Below are positions 25,691-33,523 of a stretch of 64,000 bases of DNA, piece by piece (positions within the stretch are counted from its first letter, which is position 1; each line of letters opens with the position of its first letter). The stretch lies in assembly GCA_050998805.1 (NCBI GenBank), contig JBPCPV010000042.1, forward strand, positions 34,815 through 98,814, given 5' to 3'. The notes under the pieces are model-generated. The model did not search any database. It was not told the origin of the DNA and was given only the letters and a program-made list of their open reading frames with translations. This DNA comes from JAICKM01 sp050998805. Its GTDB lineage: Bacteria > Chloroflexota > Chloroflexia > QHBQ01 > JAICKM01. A program made the translations under genes and the position numbers.

Positions 25691-25793
25691 CCAGGGTTCC
25701 GGGCAGGCTATCCGGCCTCTCTCCGACTCCAAGCAGCCTCCGTGCCTTCGTTTCTTCGCGGTTCGTAGCCCTACCCTGCCCGGAACCCTGGAC
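25689..25793. repeat. 19-bp perfect inverted repeat
   Basis: GTCCAGGGTTCCGGGCAGG at 25689-25707 is exactly complementary to 25775-25793, with 67 bases between. The left arm touches the RHS scrap; the right arm overlaps the -35 box of the PBP promoter. Confidence 0.8.
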
Positions 25794-25818
25794 ACTCCCT
25801 GCCCGGACGTTGTATCAT
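25789..25818 (+). promoter_or_regulatory. promoter of the class A PBP gene
   Basis: TGGACA (25789-25794), 18-base spacer, TATCAT (25813-25818). The -35 box is formed partly by the right arm of the inverted repeat. Confidence 0.6.
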
Positions 25819-25842
25819 GAAGCCGGACTAAGGAGCCTCCCG

Positions 25843-28629
25843 ATGATTGGACGCAAGCTGGATACGCGAACCCCCGCCCGAAGCCGAGGGCCCCGCCGCC
25901 TCGCACTCTTCGCGGCTTGCCTCGCGCTGCTGCTCGCAGTCCTTTACGCCTGGCTCTTCGGCGACCTGCCCTCCGTGGACAGCCTGGCCGCGCACGGGCC
26001 GTTCGAGAGCAGCCGGATACTCGACCGCAACGGGCGACTCCTCTACGACCTCGTGGACCCGCAGACCGGCCAGCGCACCATGCTGCCCTTCGAAGCCCTG
26101 CCGCTCGCGCTAAGGCAGGCGACCGTCTCCACCGAGGACGACAACTTCTACCGGCACCCCGGCCTCGACGCCGGCGGCCTGCTGCGCGCGCTCTGGACCG
26201 ACCTGCGCGGAGGGCAGGCAGGCGGCAGTACCATCACCCAGCAGCTTGCGCGCACCGTGCTGCTCTCTCCGGCTGAGGCGCAGGAACACAGCCTCCGCCG
26301 CAAGGTCCGCGAGGCGGCGCTGGCCTACCAGCTCGAGGGCCGCTACTCGAAGGACGAGATCCTCGCCCTCTACCTGAACACCGTCTACTACGGCAACATG
26401 GCCTACGGCGTCGAGGCCGCGTCCCAGGCGTATTTCGGCAAACCCGCCCGCGACCTCGACCTCTCGGAGGCCGCGCTGCTCGCGGGTCTGCCGCAGTCGC
26501 CCTCGCGCTACAACCCGCTCACCGACCCCGCCGCCGCGACCGCCCGCCGCCGCGAGGTGCTGGACGGCATGGTGAAGCACGCCTACCTGACCAGCGCCGA
26601 GGCCGACACAGCCGCCGCCGAGCCGCTCCGCTTCGCCACAGGCCGCTACCCGATCAGCGCGCCCCACTTCTCGATGTACGTCCGCGACCTGCTCGAGGCC
26701 CGCTTCGGCACCGAGCGCGTCTACCGAGGCGGCCTCCGCGTCGAAACCACGCTCGACGCCGACATGCAGTCCACCGCCGAAGATATACTCCGCCGCAGGC
26801 TCGCGGGGCTTGCCGACAAGCACATCACGAACGGCGCGATTGTCGTGCTCGACGCCCGCACCGGCGCGATCCGCACGATGGTCGGCAGCGCAGACTACTT
26901 CAACCCCGCGATTGACGGCCAGGTGAACCTCGCGCTCGCCCCGCGCCAGCCCGGCTCCTCCATCAAGCCCCTGACCTATGCCGCCGCGCTCTCCGGCGAC
27001 TGGACCGCCGCCACCGTCCTGCCCGACACCCCCGCATCGTATCCCGACGGCAACGGCCAGACCTATGTGCCCACGAACTATGACCACCAGTTCCACGGCC
27101 CGCAGCGTCTGCGGCAGGCGCTCGCCAACTCGTACAACGTGCCCGCCGTCTACACGCTCCAACACGTCGGCGTCTACGGCCTGGTGCAGCTTGGCCGCGC
27201 TGCGGGCCTCACCACCTGGGACGAAAGCCGTCGCTTCGGCCTCGCGCTCACCCTGGGAGGCGGCGAGGTCCGCCTGCTCGACCTCGCGGGGGTCTACGCC
27301 GCCTTTGCTGACGCCGGGCGCGCCCGCACCCCCTACGCGATCAGCCGCGTCACCGACAGCAACGGCACCGTCCTCTACGATGCGGCGACCGACCCCACGC
27401 TCGCCACCGGCGCGCCGCTTTTCGGCCCGCACAGCGCCGAAATCGCCTGGATCATCAGCGACATCCTCTCGGACAACGACGCCCGCATGCCGGAGTTCGG
27501 CGCGAACAGCCCCCTGCTGCTCGACCGCCGCGCCGCCGCCAAGACCGGCACCACCGGCGACTGGCGCGACAACTGGACGGCAGGCTTCACGCCCGACTAC
27601 GTTACCGCCGTCTGGGTGGGCAACAGCGACAACTCGCCGATGCAGAACTCGACCGGCGTGACCGGCGCGGCCCCGATCTGGCACGACGTGATGCAGACGA
27701 TCCACCTCGGCCTGCCCGAACGTTGGTTCCCCCAGCCGCCGGGCGTCCAACAGGTCGAGGTCTGCGCGAAGTCGGGCCTGCTGCCCGGCCCCGCCTGCCG
27801 TGAGCGCGTGCGCGAGTGGTTCATCACGGGCACGCAGCCGACCGCGACCGACACCTGGCAGCAGGATGTCGCGGTGGACAACACAACCGGACTGCTCGCC
27901 TGCCCCGGCTCGCCTCCGGCCTCCTACAGCCTGCGTAACTACCTGCTGCTGCCCGCCGAGTACTCTCAGTGGGCAGCAGAGTCCGGCCTGCCCGCGCCGC
28001 CGACTGCCTACGCCCCCGCCTGCTCCCCGACCACCGGAGGCACGGCCGCTACCGCAGGCGTGGACCTCGCGCTGGCCGCTCCCGCCGCCAACGCCGTCGC
28101 AGGCGGCCGGATCGCGGTCCGTGGGCAGGCCGACGGCCCCGGCCTCCTCTCCTGGACGCTCGCCTGGGGTGAGGGGGCGGATCCCCGGCAGTGGCACACC
28201 CTGGCGACCGGCGGCCCCGCTCCCGGCGTCCGCGACCTCGCCGCCTGGGAGAGCGGTGCGCTCGGCGGCGTCCACACCCTGCGGCTCACCGCCCACCTGA
28301 GCGGTGGGGGCACTCTCGATGTCAACAGCCGCATCAACCTCGACAACATCCCGCCTACCTGCTGGATCACCTACCCCAGCCCCGGCGCAGACCTGCGCGG
28401 CTTCGCGGCGGGTGAACGCTTTCCGCTCCAGGCCGAGGCGCTCGACAACGCCGGCATCGCCGCAGTCCTCTTCTACAGCGACGGCCGCCTCCTCGCCCGC
28501 CGCGACGCTGCACCCTGGACGCTGATGGTCGCCCCCGCCGACCTCGGCCCCGGCCCCCACCGCCTCTCGGTCATCGCGGTGGACCTGGCGGGCAACAGGT
28601 CGGAGGCGGCGGAGGTGCAGACGAAGTGA
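25843..28629 (+). CDS. class A penicillin-binding protein (PBP1a type)
   Basis: 928 aa bifunctional peptidoglycan synthase. An N-terminal span (RRLALFAACLALLLAVLYAW) is followed by a GT51 glycosyltransferase (STEDDNFYRHPGLDAGGLLRA, GGSTITQQLARTVLL, KDEILALYLNTVYYG, YFGKPARDLDLSEAALLAGL) and a transpeptidase with active-site Ser in PGSSIKP, the SYN motif and KTGTT. The C-terminal ~200 residues hold an Ig-like module (PPTCWITYPSPGADLRG ... DLAGNRSE). ATG 25843 has AAGGAG upstream. It probably acts in cell elongation or repair outside the membrane. Confidence 0.95.
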   Translation: MIGRKLDTRTPARSRGPRRLALFAACLALLLAVLYAWLFGDLPSVDSLAAHGPFESSRILDRNGRLLYDLVDPQTGQRTMLPFEALPLALRQATVSTEDDNFYRHPGLDAGGLLRALWTDLRGGQAGGSTITQQLARTVLLSPAEAQEHSLRRKVREAALAYQLEGRYSKDEILALYLNTVYYGNMAYGVEAASQAYFGKPARDLDLSEAALLAGLPQSPSRYNPLTDPAAATARRREVLDGMVKHAYLTSAEADTAAAEPLRFATGRYPISAPHFSMYVRDLLEARFGTERVYRGGLRVETTLDADMQSTAEDILRRRLAGLADKHITNGAIVVLDARTGAIRTMVGSADYFNPAIDGQVNLALAPRQPGSSIKPLTYAAALSGDWTAATVLPDTPASYPDGNGQTYVPTNYDHQFHGPQRLRQALANSYNVPAVYTLQHVGVYGLVQLGRAAGLTTWDESRRFGLALTLGGGEVRLLDLAGVYAAFADAGRARTPYAISRVTDSNGTVLYDAATDPTLATGAPLFGPHSAEIAWIISDILSDNDARMPEFGANSPLLLDRRAAAKTGTTGDWRDNWTAGFTPDYVTAVWVGNSDNSPMQNSTGVTGAAPIWHDVMQTIHLGLPERWFPQPPGVQQVEVCAKSGLLPGPACRERVREWFITGTQPTATDTWQQDVAVDNTTGLLACPGSPPASYSLRNYLLLPAEYSQWAAESGLPAPPTAYAPACSPTTGGTAATAGVDLALAAPAANAVAGGRIAVRGQADGPGLLSWTLAWGEGADPRQWHTLATGGPAPGVRDLAAWESGALGGVHTLRLTAHLSGGGTLDVNSRINLDNIPPTCWITYPSPGADLRGFAAGERFPLQAEALDNAGIAAVLFYSDGRLLARRDAAPWTLMVAPADLGPGPHRLSVIAVDLAGNRSEAAEVQTK

Positions 28630-28640
28630 GTGATCAGCTT

Positions 28641-28962
28641 TCAGCTTGTCAGCTTCACCATGTAGGCTCAACCACCGACATGAGCCTACATGGCACGCAT
28701 GGCACGCTATATACAGGACGTCGAATGCAACGCCCCTACCCTGGCCGATCTCGACGTAATCGAGGCTGATATAACGGCAAGGGCGGCTTCTCTGGTGATC
28801 ATAGACACATTGACGGCCTACCTGCCCCCATGTAGGCTCATGTCGGGGGTTGAGCCTACATGATCATGCGTGCCATGTAGGCTCATGTCGGGGGGTTGAG
28901 CCTACATGATCATGTAGGCTCATGTCGGGGGTTGAGCCTACATGGTGAAGCTGACAAGCTGA
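28641..28962. mobile_element. hairpin-repeat element with ~52-bp terminal inverted repeats
   Basis: The left arm 28641-28692 and right arm 28911-28962 are inverted copies (one mismatch), each made of an 18-base TCAGCTTGTCAGCTTCAC end and a 34-base palindromic unit. That unit has arms CATGTAGGCTCA/TGAGCCTACATG around a 10-base loop. Four units are present: 28659-28692 (inverted), 28829-28862, 28874-28908 (one extra G) and 28911-28944. A degraded ATPase fragment lies between units 1 and 2. No transposase is encoded. Confidence 0.75.
28690..28863 (+). pseudogene. fragment of a RepA/AAA_25-like ATPase
   Basis: A 57-codon frame from an ATG in hairpin 1 to a TGA in hairpin 2. The stretch DLDVIEADITARAASLVIIDTLTAYLP (key part LVIIDTLTAYLP) resembles the Walker B region of AAA_25/RepA-like ATPases (LVVIDPLTAYL). 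Walker A and all else are missing, so it is a remnant. Its first and last codons are supplied by the hairpin repeats. Confidence 0.6.
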
Positions 28963-28980
28963 CGGCTGAAAGCTGACGGC

Positions 28981-29009
28981 TTGCGGGCGGGCGACCTCGC
29001 GGATATAAT
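28981..29009 (+). promoter_or_regulatory. promoter of the threonine aldolase gene
   Basis: TTGCGG (28981-28986), 17-base spacer, TATAAT (29004-29009), then GAGAGGA before the ATG at 29030. It begins just after the hairpin element. Confidence 0.65.
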
Positions 29010-29029
29010 AGAGGTAGAGAGGACAATTA

Positions 29030-30067
29030 ATGACCAACAGACCGATTGACCTGCGTAGCGACACCGTGACCCAGCCCTCTCCTGAGATGCGCGAGGCGAT
29101 GTACCGCGCCGAGGTCGGCGACGACGTGTTCGGCGACGACCCGACCGTGAACCGCCTCGAAGAGCGGGCGGCGGAGATGCTCGGCAAGCAGGCCGCGATG
29201 TTCGTGCCGTCCGGCGCCATGGGCAACCTCTGCGCGATCCTCGTCCACTGCGGGCGCGGCGACGAGCTGATCGTCGGCATGGAGGCGCATATCCGGCACG
29301 GCGAGGCGGGGGGCGCGTCGGTGCTCGGCGGCGTCGCCATGTGGGGCATCCCGAACGCGCCCGACGGCAGCCTGCCTCTCGACGCTGTGGAGGCCGCGAT
29401 ACGCCCGACCGACCACCACTTCCCGCGCACCGCGCTGATCTGCATAGAGAACACCCAGAACCGTTGCGGCGGCATGCCGCTAGGCCAGGGCTACATGGAC
29501 GCCCTCGGCGCGCTCGCCCACGACCACGGCCTGCCCTTGCACCTCGACGGCGCGCGGATCTTCAACGCGGCGGTTGCCTGCGGCACCACGGCAGCCGCAC
29601 TCTCCGCGCCCGCCGACACCGTGATGTTCTGCCTCAGCAAGGGATTGGCCGCGCCGGTCGGCTCGATGCTCTGCGGCCCCGCTGAGTTCATCTACCGCGC
29701 CCGCTTCGCCCGCAAACTCGTCGGCGGCGGGATGCGCCAGGCCGGGATCATCGCCGCCGCAGGGATCGTCGCCCTCGACTGCATGGTGGACCGGCTCGCC
29801 GAGGACCATGCGAACGCGCGGCGGCTGGCCGAGGGCCTCGCCGATATGCCGGGGCTGCGGGTGGATCTCGCAGGCGTCCGCACGAACATGGTCTACGCGC
29901 AGGTTGCGCCGGGGCTGGCGACCGCCGACGGCTTCACGGCGGCCTGCGCCGAGGCGGGCGTGCTCTTCGCGCCCACCGACCCGCAGGTGGTGCGCCTCGT
30001 CACGCATTACGGCATCACGGCGGAAGATGTGGACGCGGCGTTGAGCCGGATCGCCGGGGTGCTATAG
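29030..30067 (+). CDS. ltaE: low-specificity L-threonine aldolase
   Basis: 345 aa PLP enzyme of fold type I, splitting threonine or allo-threonine to glycine and acetaldehyde. The start DLRSDTVTQPSPEMREAM is diagnostic; then GDDVFGDDPTVNRLE, ENTQNRCGG, the LHLDGARIFNAA strip and the PLP lysine in CLSKGLAAPVGS. Length fits the family. GAGAGGA precedes the ATG and it has its own promoter. It overlaps the recF end by six bases tail-to-tail. Confidence 0.93.
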   Translation: MTNRPIDLRSDTVTQPSPEMREAMYRAEVGDDVFGDDPTVNRLEERAAEMLGKQAAMFVPSGAMGNLCAILVHCGRGDELIVGMEAHIRHGEAGGASVLGGVAMWGIPNAPDGSLPLDAVEAAIRPTDHHFPRTALICIENTQNRCGGMPLGQGYMDALGALAHDHGLPLHLDGARIFNAAVACGTTAAALSAPADTVMFCLSKGLAAPVGSMLCGPAEFIYRARFARKLVGGGMRQAGIIAAAGIVALDCMVDRLAEDHANARRLAEGLADMPGLRVDLAGVRTNMVYAQVAPGLATADGFTAACAEAGVLFAPTDPQVVRLVTHYGITAEDVDAALSRIAGVL

Positions 30068-31420
30068 CGCCCGCAGTTCCCCCTCATCTACCTCGAACCG
30101 AGAGACGCCCGCCAAGAAGCCGGGGTCGAACGGCGTCCAGTCGGTGGTGGTGATCAGCACCTGCGGCGGGCGGTCTGTGGGGGCGAACGGCCCCGCGAGG
30201 GCACCCAGCAGGAAGCTCCGGCGCTGAGCGTCCAGCTCGGAGAGGATGTCGTCGAGCAGCAGGATCGGGGAGTCGCCGGTCTCTGTCCTCATGAGCGCCG
30301 CCTCCGCGAGTTTGAGCGCGACCACTGCGGTGCGCTGTTGCCCCCGCGAGCCGAACGCCGAGAGCGGCAGGTCGCCGATTGTCAGCCGGAGGTCGTCGCG
30401 GTGGGGGCCGAGCAGCGACATGCCCCGGCGCACCTCGTCAAGGCGCAGCTTATCCAGCTGGCCGAGCATCGCCTCGCTCAGGCTCGTGACGAGCGCCTCG
30501 ACGTGCGGGATGCGCGAGTGTAGCCGGGCGGCGGTCGCCGCATCTACATCGAGCGGAGCGTCGGCACCCGACTGCAAGGCGAGCCACTGTGCAGCGAAAT
30601 CGGGCGCGAGCACGCCACGGGCTTCGGGTGCCACGGCGGAAGAATAGGCGAGTCCGAGCAGCCCCTTGAACGGCACCGCCCCTGCCGCCACCGCGCCCGG
30701 AGATGCCGCGCCCACAAGATGGGTATGCAGCTCTGCCGCCAGCCGGTTGATCCGCGTGGCCCAAACCTGGCGGCGGAGCACGATGTACGCGCCCGCCCGC
30801 GACAGCTCCTCGTCCCAATATTCCAGCTCCTCGCGCACGCCCGCCGAGAGCGGATTGCGGCCCTGTTCGCGCATCTGGCGGAGCAGGGCGTTGCGCTGCG
30901 TGAGCAGCTTGTTGTACTGGCTGAGTGCGCGGATGTAGCGGCGGTCCACCTGCGCGATAGTCATGTCCATGTAGCGGCGGCGGCCCGACGGCGCGCCCGT
31001 CACCAGCTCGAGGTCTTCCGGCGTGAACAGCACGACGTTTATCTGGCCTATCAGGTCCACGGCGCGGCGCGGGACGTTGTTGATCTTGATCCGCTTGTGC
31101 GCCGGCGGCACAGCTATCGAGCGGTTGTCTTCGCGGGCGATCAGCATCTCGATGCTCACCGGCTCGTCACGGCGGTCGACTCTCGCGGAGACGCGGGCGA
31201 ACGGCGGGGTGCCGAGGTCGGAGGCTGCGAGGGTGCTCACCATCTCGGCGTCGTAGGCGGTGCGCGGCGAGCGGGTGGTTGCGAGCAGGAAGAGAGATTC
31301 CAGCAGGCTGCTCTTGCCGCTGCCGTTGCCGCCCTGTATCACGCTGATCCCCGCGGGGACGGCCCAATCCAGCACGGCATAGTTGCGGAACTCGTCGAGG
31401 TGGAGGTGGTCAGCTTGCAT
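30062..31420 (-). CDS. recF: DNA replication and repair protein RecF
   Basis: 452 aa SMC-like ATPase that helps load RecA on gapped DNA. Walker A GGNGSGKSS near residue 31, LFTPEDLELVTGAPSGRRRYMD in the middle, GPHRDDL, the signature SAFGSRGQQRT and Walker B LLLDDILSELD are all present. A longer middle section than in Escherichia coli (Ala-rich, about residues 220-290) explains the length. Its start overlaps the end of the acyltransferase gene by 11 bases, so recF is here the last gene of the inositol-lipid operon rather than next to dnaN. Confidence 0.93.
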   Translation of the reverse strand: MQADHLHLDEFRNYAVLDWAVPAGISVIQGGNGSGKSSLLESLFLLATTRSPRTAYDAEMVSTLAASDLGTPPFARVSARVDRRDEPVSIEMLIAREDNRSIAVPPAHKRIKINNVPRRAVDLIGQINVVLFTPEDLELVTGAPSGRRRYMDMTIAQVDRRYIRALSQYNKLLTQRNALLRQMREQGRNPLSAGVREELEYWDEELSRAGAYIVLRRQVWATRINRLAAELHTHLVGAASPGAVAAGAVPFKGLLGLAYSSAVAPEARGVLAPDFAAQWLALQSGADAPLDVDAATAARLHSRIPHVEALVTSLSEAMLGQLDKLRLDEVRRGMSLLGPHRDDLRLTIGDLPLSAFGSRGQQRTAVVALKLAEAALMRTETGDSPILLLDDILSELDAQRRSFLLGALAGPFAPTDRPPQVLITTTDWTPFDPGFLAGVSRFEVDEGELRAL

Positions 31421-32375
31421 CGGGAGATGGCGGCCGGGTGTCGTGTACGGGAGGCCGCAGGTCGGCGGTCGGCAACCGGAGCGTGGTTTCGGGGCACGGC
31501 TCAGTTGCGCCGTCGTCCGGCCAGACGTGTTGGAGGACGACCCACTGTTCGGGCGTCTTGCGGATCATCTCCTCCACCACATGCGCGATCTGCTGGGTGC
31601 CTAGCAGCGTGTCGAGTTCGCGGTCTCCGGTTCGAGCGAACTGTAGAGGCGGGTAGATCGTGACCACCGAGGAGTCGTTGGCTTTGCGGACCACATGCAC
31701 GGGGAGCAGGGGGGCTTTGAGCCGCAGCGAGAGCGCAGCGAGGCCCGACGGCAACTCGGTGACTTCGCCGAAGAACTCGACCGGCACGCCGCTGCTCGTC
31801 AGGTCGCGGTCGGCTGCGAGGCCGATAACCTCGTTCGAGCGCAGGGCGTGGTAGATGCCCTTGACGGCGGCGGGGCCGAGCGGGATCAGTTTGAGGCCGA
31901 AGCGCGAGCGCAGCCCGTTCATAAACTCGTGCAGCTTGGGCGGCGCCATCTGCTCCGCGACGATGTTCGCCGGCCACCCGTAGAAGCGGGCCATCTGCGC
32001 GACCAGGTTGAAGTTGCCGATATGCCCCGAGAAGATGATCACGCCGCGACCGCCTTTGAGGGCATTGTCAATATGCTCCCTGCCGACCGCCCGCACCCGC
32101 TTTTTGAGGTCGGCCTCGCTGAGACCGGGCAGGCAAAGCAGCTCGTAGTAATTCTTGACCGCGTTGCGGAAGATGGCGCGGCAGACCTTGTTCAAGCGGC
32201 GTCCTTCCGCGTCGGGGCCGAGGACATGGCGCATGTTGTCTTGCGTGGCGCGGCGGGCGGGGCCGTTGCCGAAGAAGGCGATGTTGCCGATCACCGAGCA
32301 GAACCAATAGGCGAGCCGCCGTGGGATGATCGCGGCCAGCACCACGCCTATACGCAGCCCGTAGTACGTCAGCAT
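31410..32375 (-). CDS. lysophospholipid acyltransferase (PatA/HtrB family), variant motif
   Basis: 321 aa of the LpxL/HtrB/PatA acyltransferase family. The N-terminal hydrophobic stretch, NMRHVLGPDAEGR, GRGVIIFSGHIGNF and IGLAADRD...GVPVEFFGE are clear. The catalytic HX4(D/E) reads H118-I-G-N-F-N123: the acidic partner is Asn. The neighbouring paralogue keeps Asp. Either specificity or activity has changed. With no lipid A genes and an inositol phosphate synthase in the operon, acylation of an inositol or glycolipid head group is more likely than of lipid A. Starts three bases after the paralogue. Confidence 0.85.
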   Translation of the reverse strand: MLTYYGLRIGVVLAAIIPRRLAYWFCSVIGNIAFFGNGPARRATQDNMRHVLGPDAEGRRLNKVCRAIFRNAVKNYYELLCLPGLSEADLKKRVRAVGREHIDNALKGGRGVIIFSGHIGNFNLVAQMARFYGWPANIVAEQMAPPKLHEFMNGLRSRFGLKLIPLGPAAVKGIYHALRSNEVIGLAADRDLTSSGVPVEFFGEVTELPSGLAALSLRLKAPLLPVHVVRKANDSSVVTIYPPLQFARTGDRELDTLLGTQQIAHVVEEMIRKTPEQWVVLQHVWPDDGATEPCPETTLRLPTADLRPPVHDTRPPSPDAS

Positions 32376-32378
32376 GGG

Positions 32379-33509
32379 CTAATGCTCCCCCGTCCCCCGG
32401 CCGCCGACCCAGTCTTCTACGTCGGGCGGGTCCACGCTGATGCCGAGGGCGGTGCCGGTGAGTTCGGTGTCGGGCGCGCTCTCGACGCGGAAGCGGGCGC
32501 GCAGCCGGTTGATGCTCTGGCGCGTGCGGACTGCGCGGAGCAGGCGGCGCGCCCGGCGTCGCTTCTCCTGCGGAGCCTCGGCGAGTTCGGCGGCAATGGC
32601 GGGGCTGGGCCACATCGGGCGAAACATGTACCACTGGTTCGGCGCCCGCCGGATCAGACCTTCGAGCGCAGTAGCAATGGCCTGGGTGACCACCCGGATG
32701 TCGTCCTGCTTGTTGCCGGTCAGCAGGTGCTTGTATTCCGGCAGCGTCTCGATGCCGCCGACGTAGCGGACGTTGCCGCGCAGCCGCAGACACGAGCCGA
32801 TCAGGATCGGCGCGCCGGTCTTGAGGGCGATTGCGGCGGGGCCGCTCGGCAGCCAGGCAGTCTCGCCGAAGAAAGTGACCGGGATGCCCTCGTCGGGCAT
32901 CGGGCGGTCCACGAGCAGGAAGACGACTTCGTTGCGCCGCAGCGCCTCGAAGATATGGCGCATTGACCCGGCTTCCATCTTGATGATCTGGAGACCGTTG
33001 CGTAGCCGCGTCTGGATAACAAGCGCGTCCAGTTCCGGCGGCTCGATCTTGTCGGCCAGGGCATACATCGGGATACCCAGCTTGCCCATGAACGCGCCTG
33101 CGAAGTCCCAGTTGCCGAGGTGGCCTGTGACCGCGATGAGGCCCTTGCCTCCGGCGAGCGCCTGCTCCATCAGTTCGAGGCCGTGGTGGCGCACCAGGCG
33201 GCGGTCGATCTCGGAGGCAGTGGTATAAGGGAAGCGTATGAAGTCGCTGAGCGTCTTGGCATAGTTGCGGAAGCTGGAGCGCGCCGTGTGATGCACGGCG
33301 CGCTCGCTGGCGTCCGGCCCCAGCACATGCCGCATGTTGCTGACGGCGTTCCTGCTGTGTTCATGCCAGAAGTAGTAGATGAAGTCGCCGATCAGCACGG
33401 CGACCGCATAGGTCAGCTTTAGGGGTATCGCGCCGGCTATACGACTCAACACCTGGAAGCCCCGAAACTTCAGCCCCGGCGACACGCGGTTGAAGAGCCG
33501 CGCAAGCAT
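32379..33509 (-). CDS. lysophospholipid acyltransferase (PatA/HtrB family)
   Basis: 376 aa paralogue of the next gene in the operon, with an intact catalytic motif TGHLGNWDFAG (HX4D), NMRHVLGPDASER, and FLLVDRPMPDEGIPVTFFGETAWLPSGPA. The family transfers acyl chains onto lipid A precursors in Proteobacteria and onto phosphatidylinositol mannosides in Actinobacteria. ATG 33509 begins the family-like region; the frame stays open further upstream but that overlaps inositol phosphate synthase. The C-terminus has an Arg-rich tail. Operon context suggests a role in inositol lipid synthesis. Confidence 0.87.
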   Translation of the reverse strand: MLARLFNRVSPGLKFRGFQVLSRIAGAIPLKLTYAVAVLIGDFIYYFWHEHSRNAVSNMRHVLGPDASERAVHHTARSSFRNYAKTLSDFIRFPYTTASEIDRRLVRHHGLELMEQALAGGKGLIAVTGHLGNWDFAGAFMGKLGIPMYALADKIEPPELDALVIQTRLRNGLQIIKMEAGSMRHIFEALRRNEVVFLLVDRPMPDEGIPVTFFGETAWLPSGPAAIALKTGAPILIGSCLRLRGNVRYVGGIETLPEYKHLLTGNKQDDIRVVTQAIATALEGLIRRAPNQWYMFRPMWPSPAIAAELAEAPQEKRRRARRLLRAVRTRQSINRLRARFRVESAPDTELTGTALGISVDPPDVEDWVGGRGTGEH

Positions 33510-33523
33510 ACCACTCGCCACCC

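Noticed and set aside
26110..28671. An 853-codon open frame antisense to the PBP gene
   Set aside because: It is a mirror of a GC-rich gene; the composition is Gly/Ala/Val/Arg noise with no motif, whereas the sense strand has a complete PBP.
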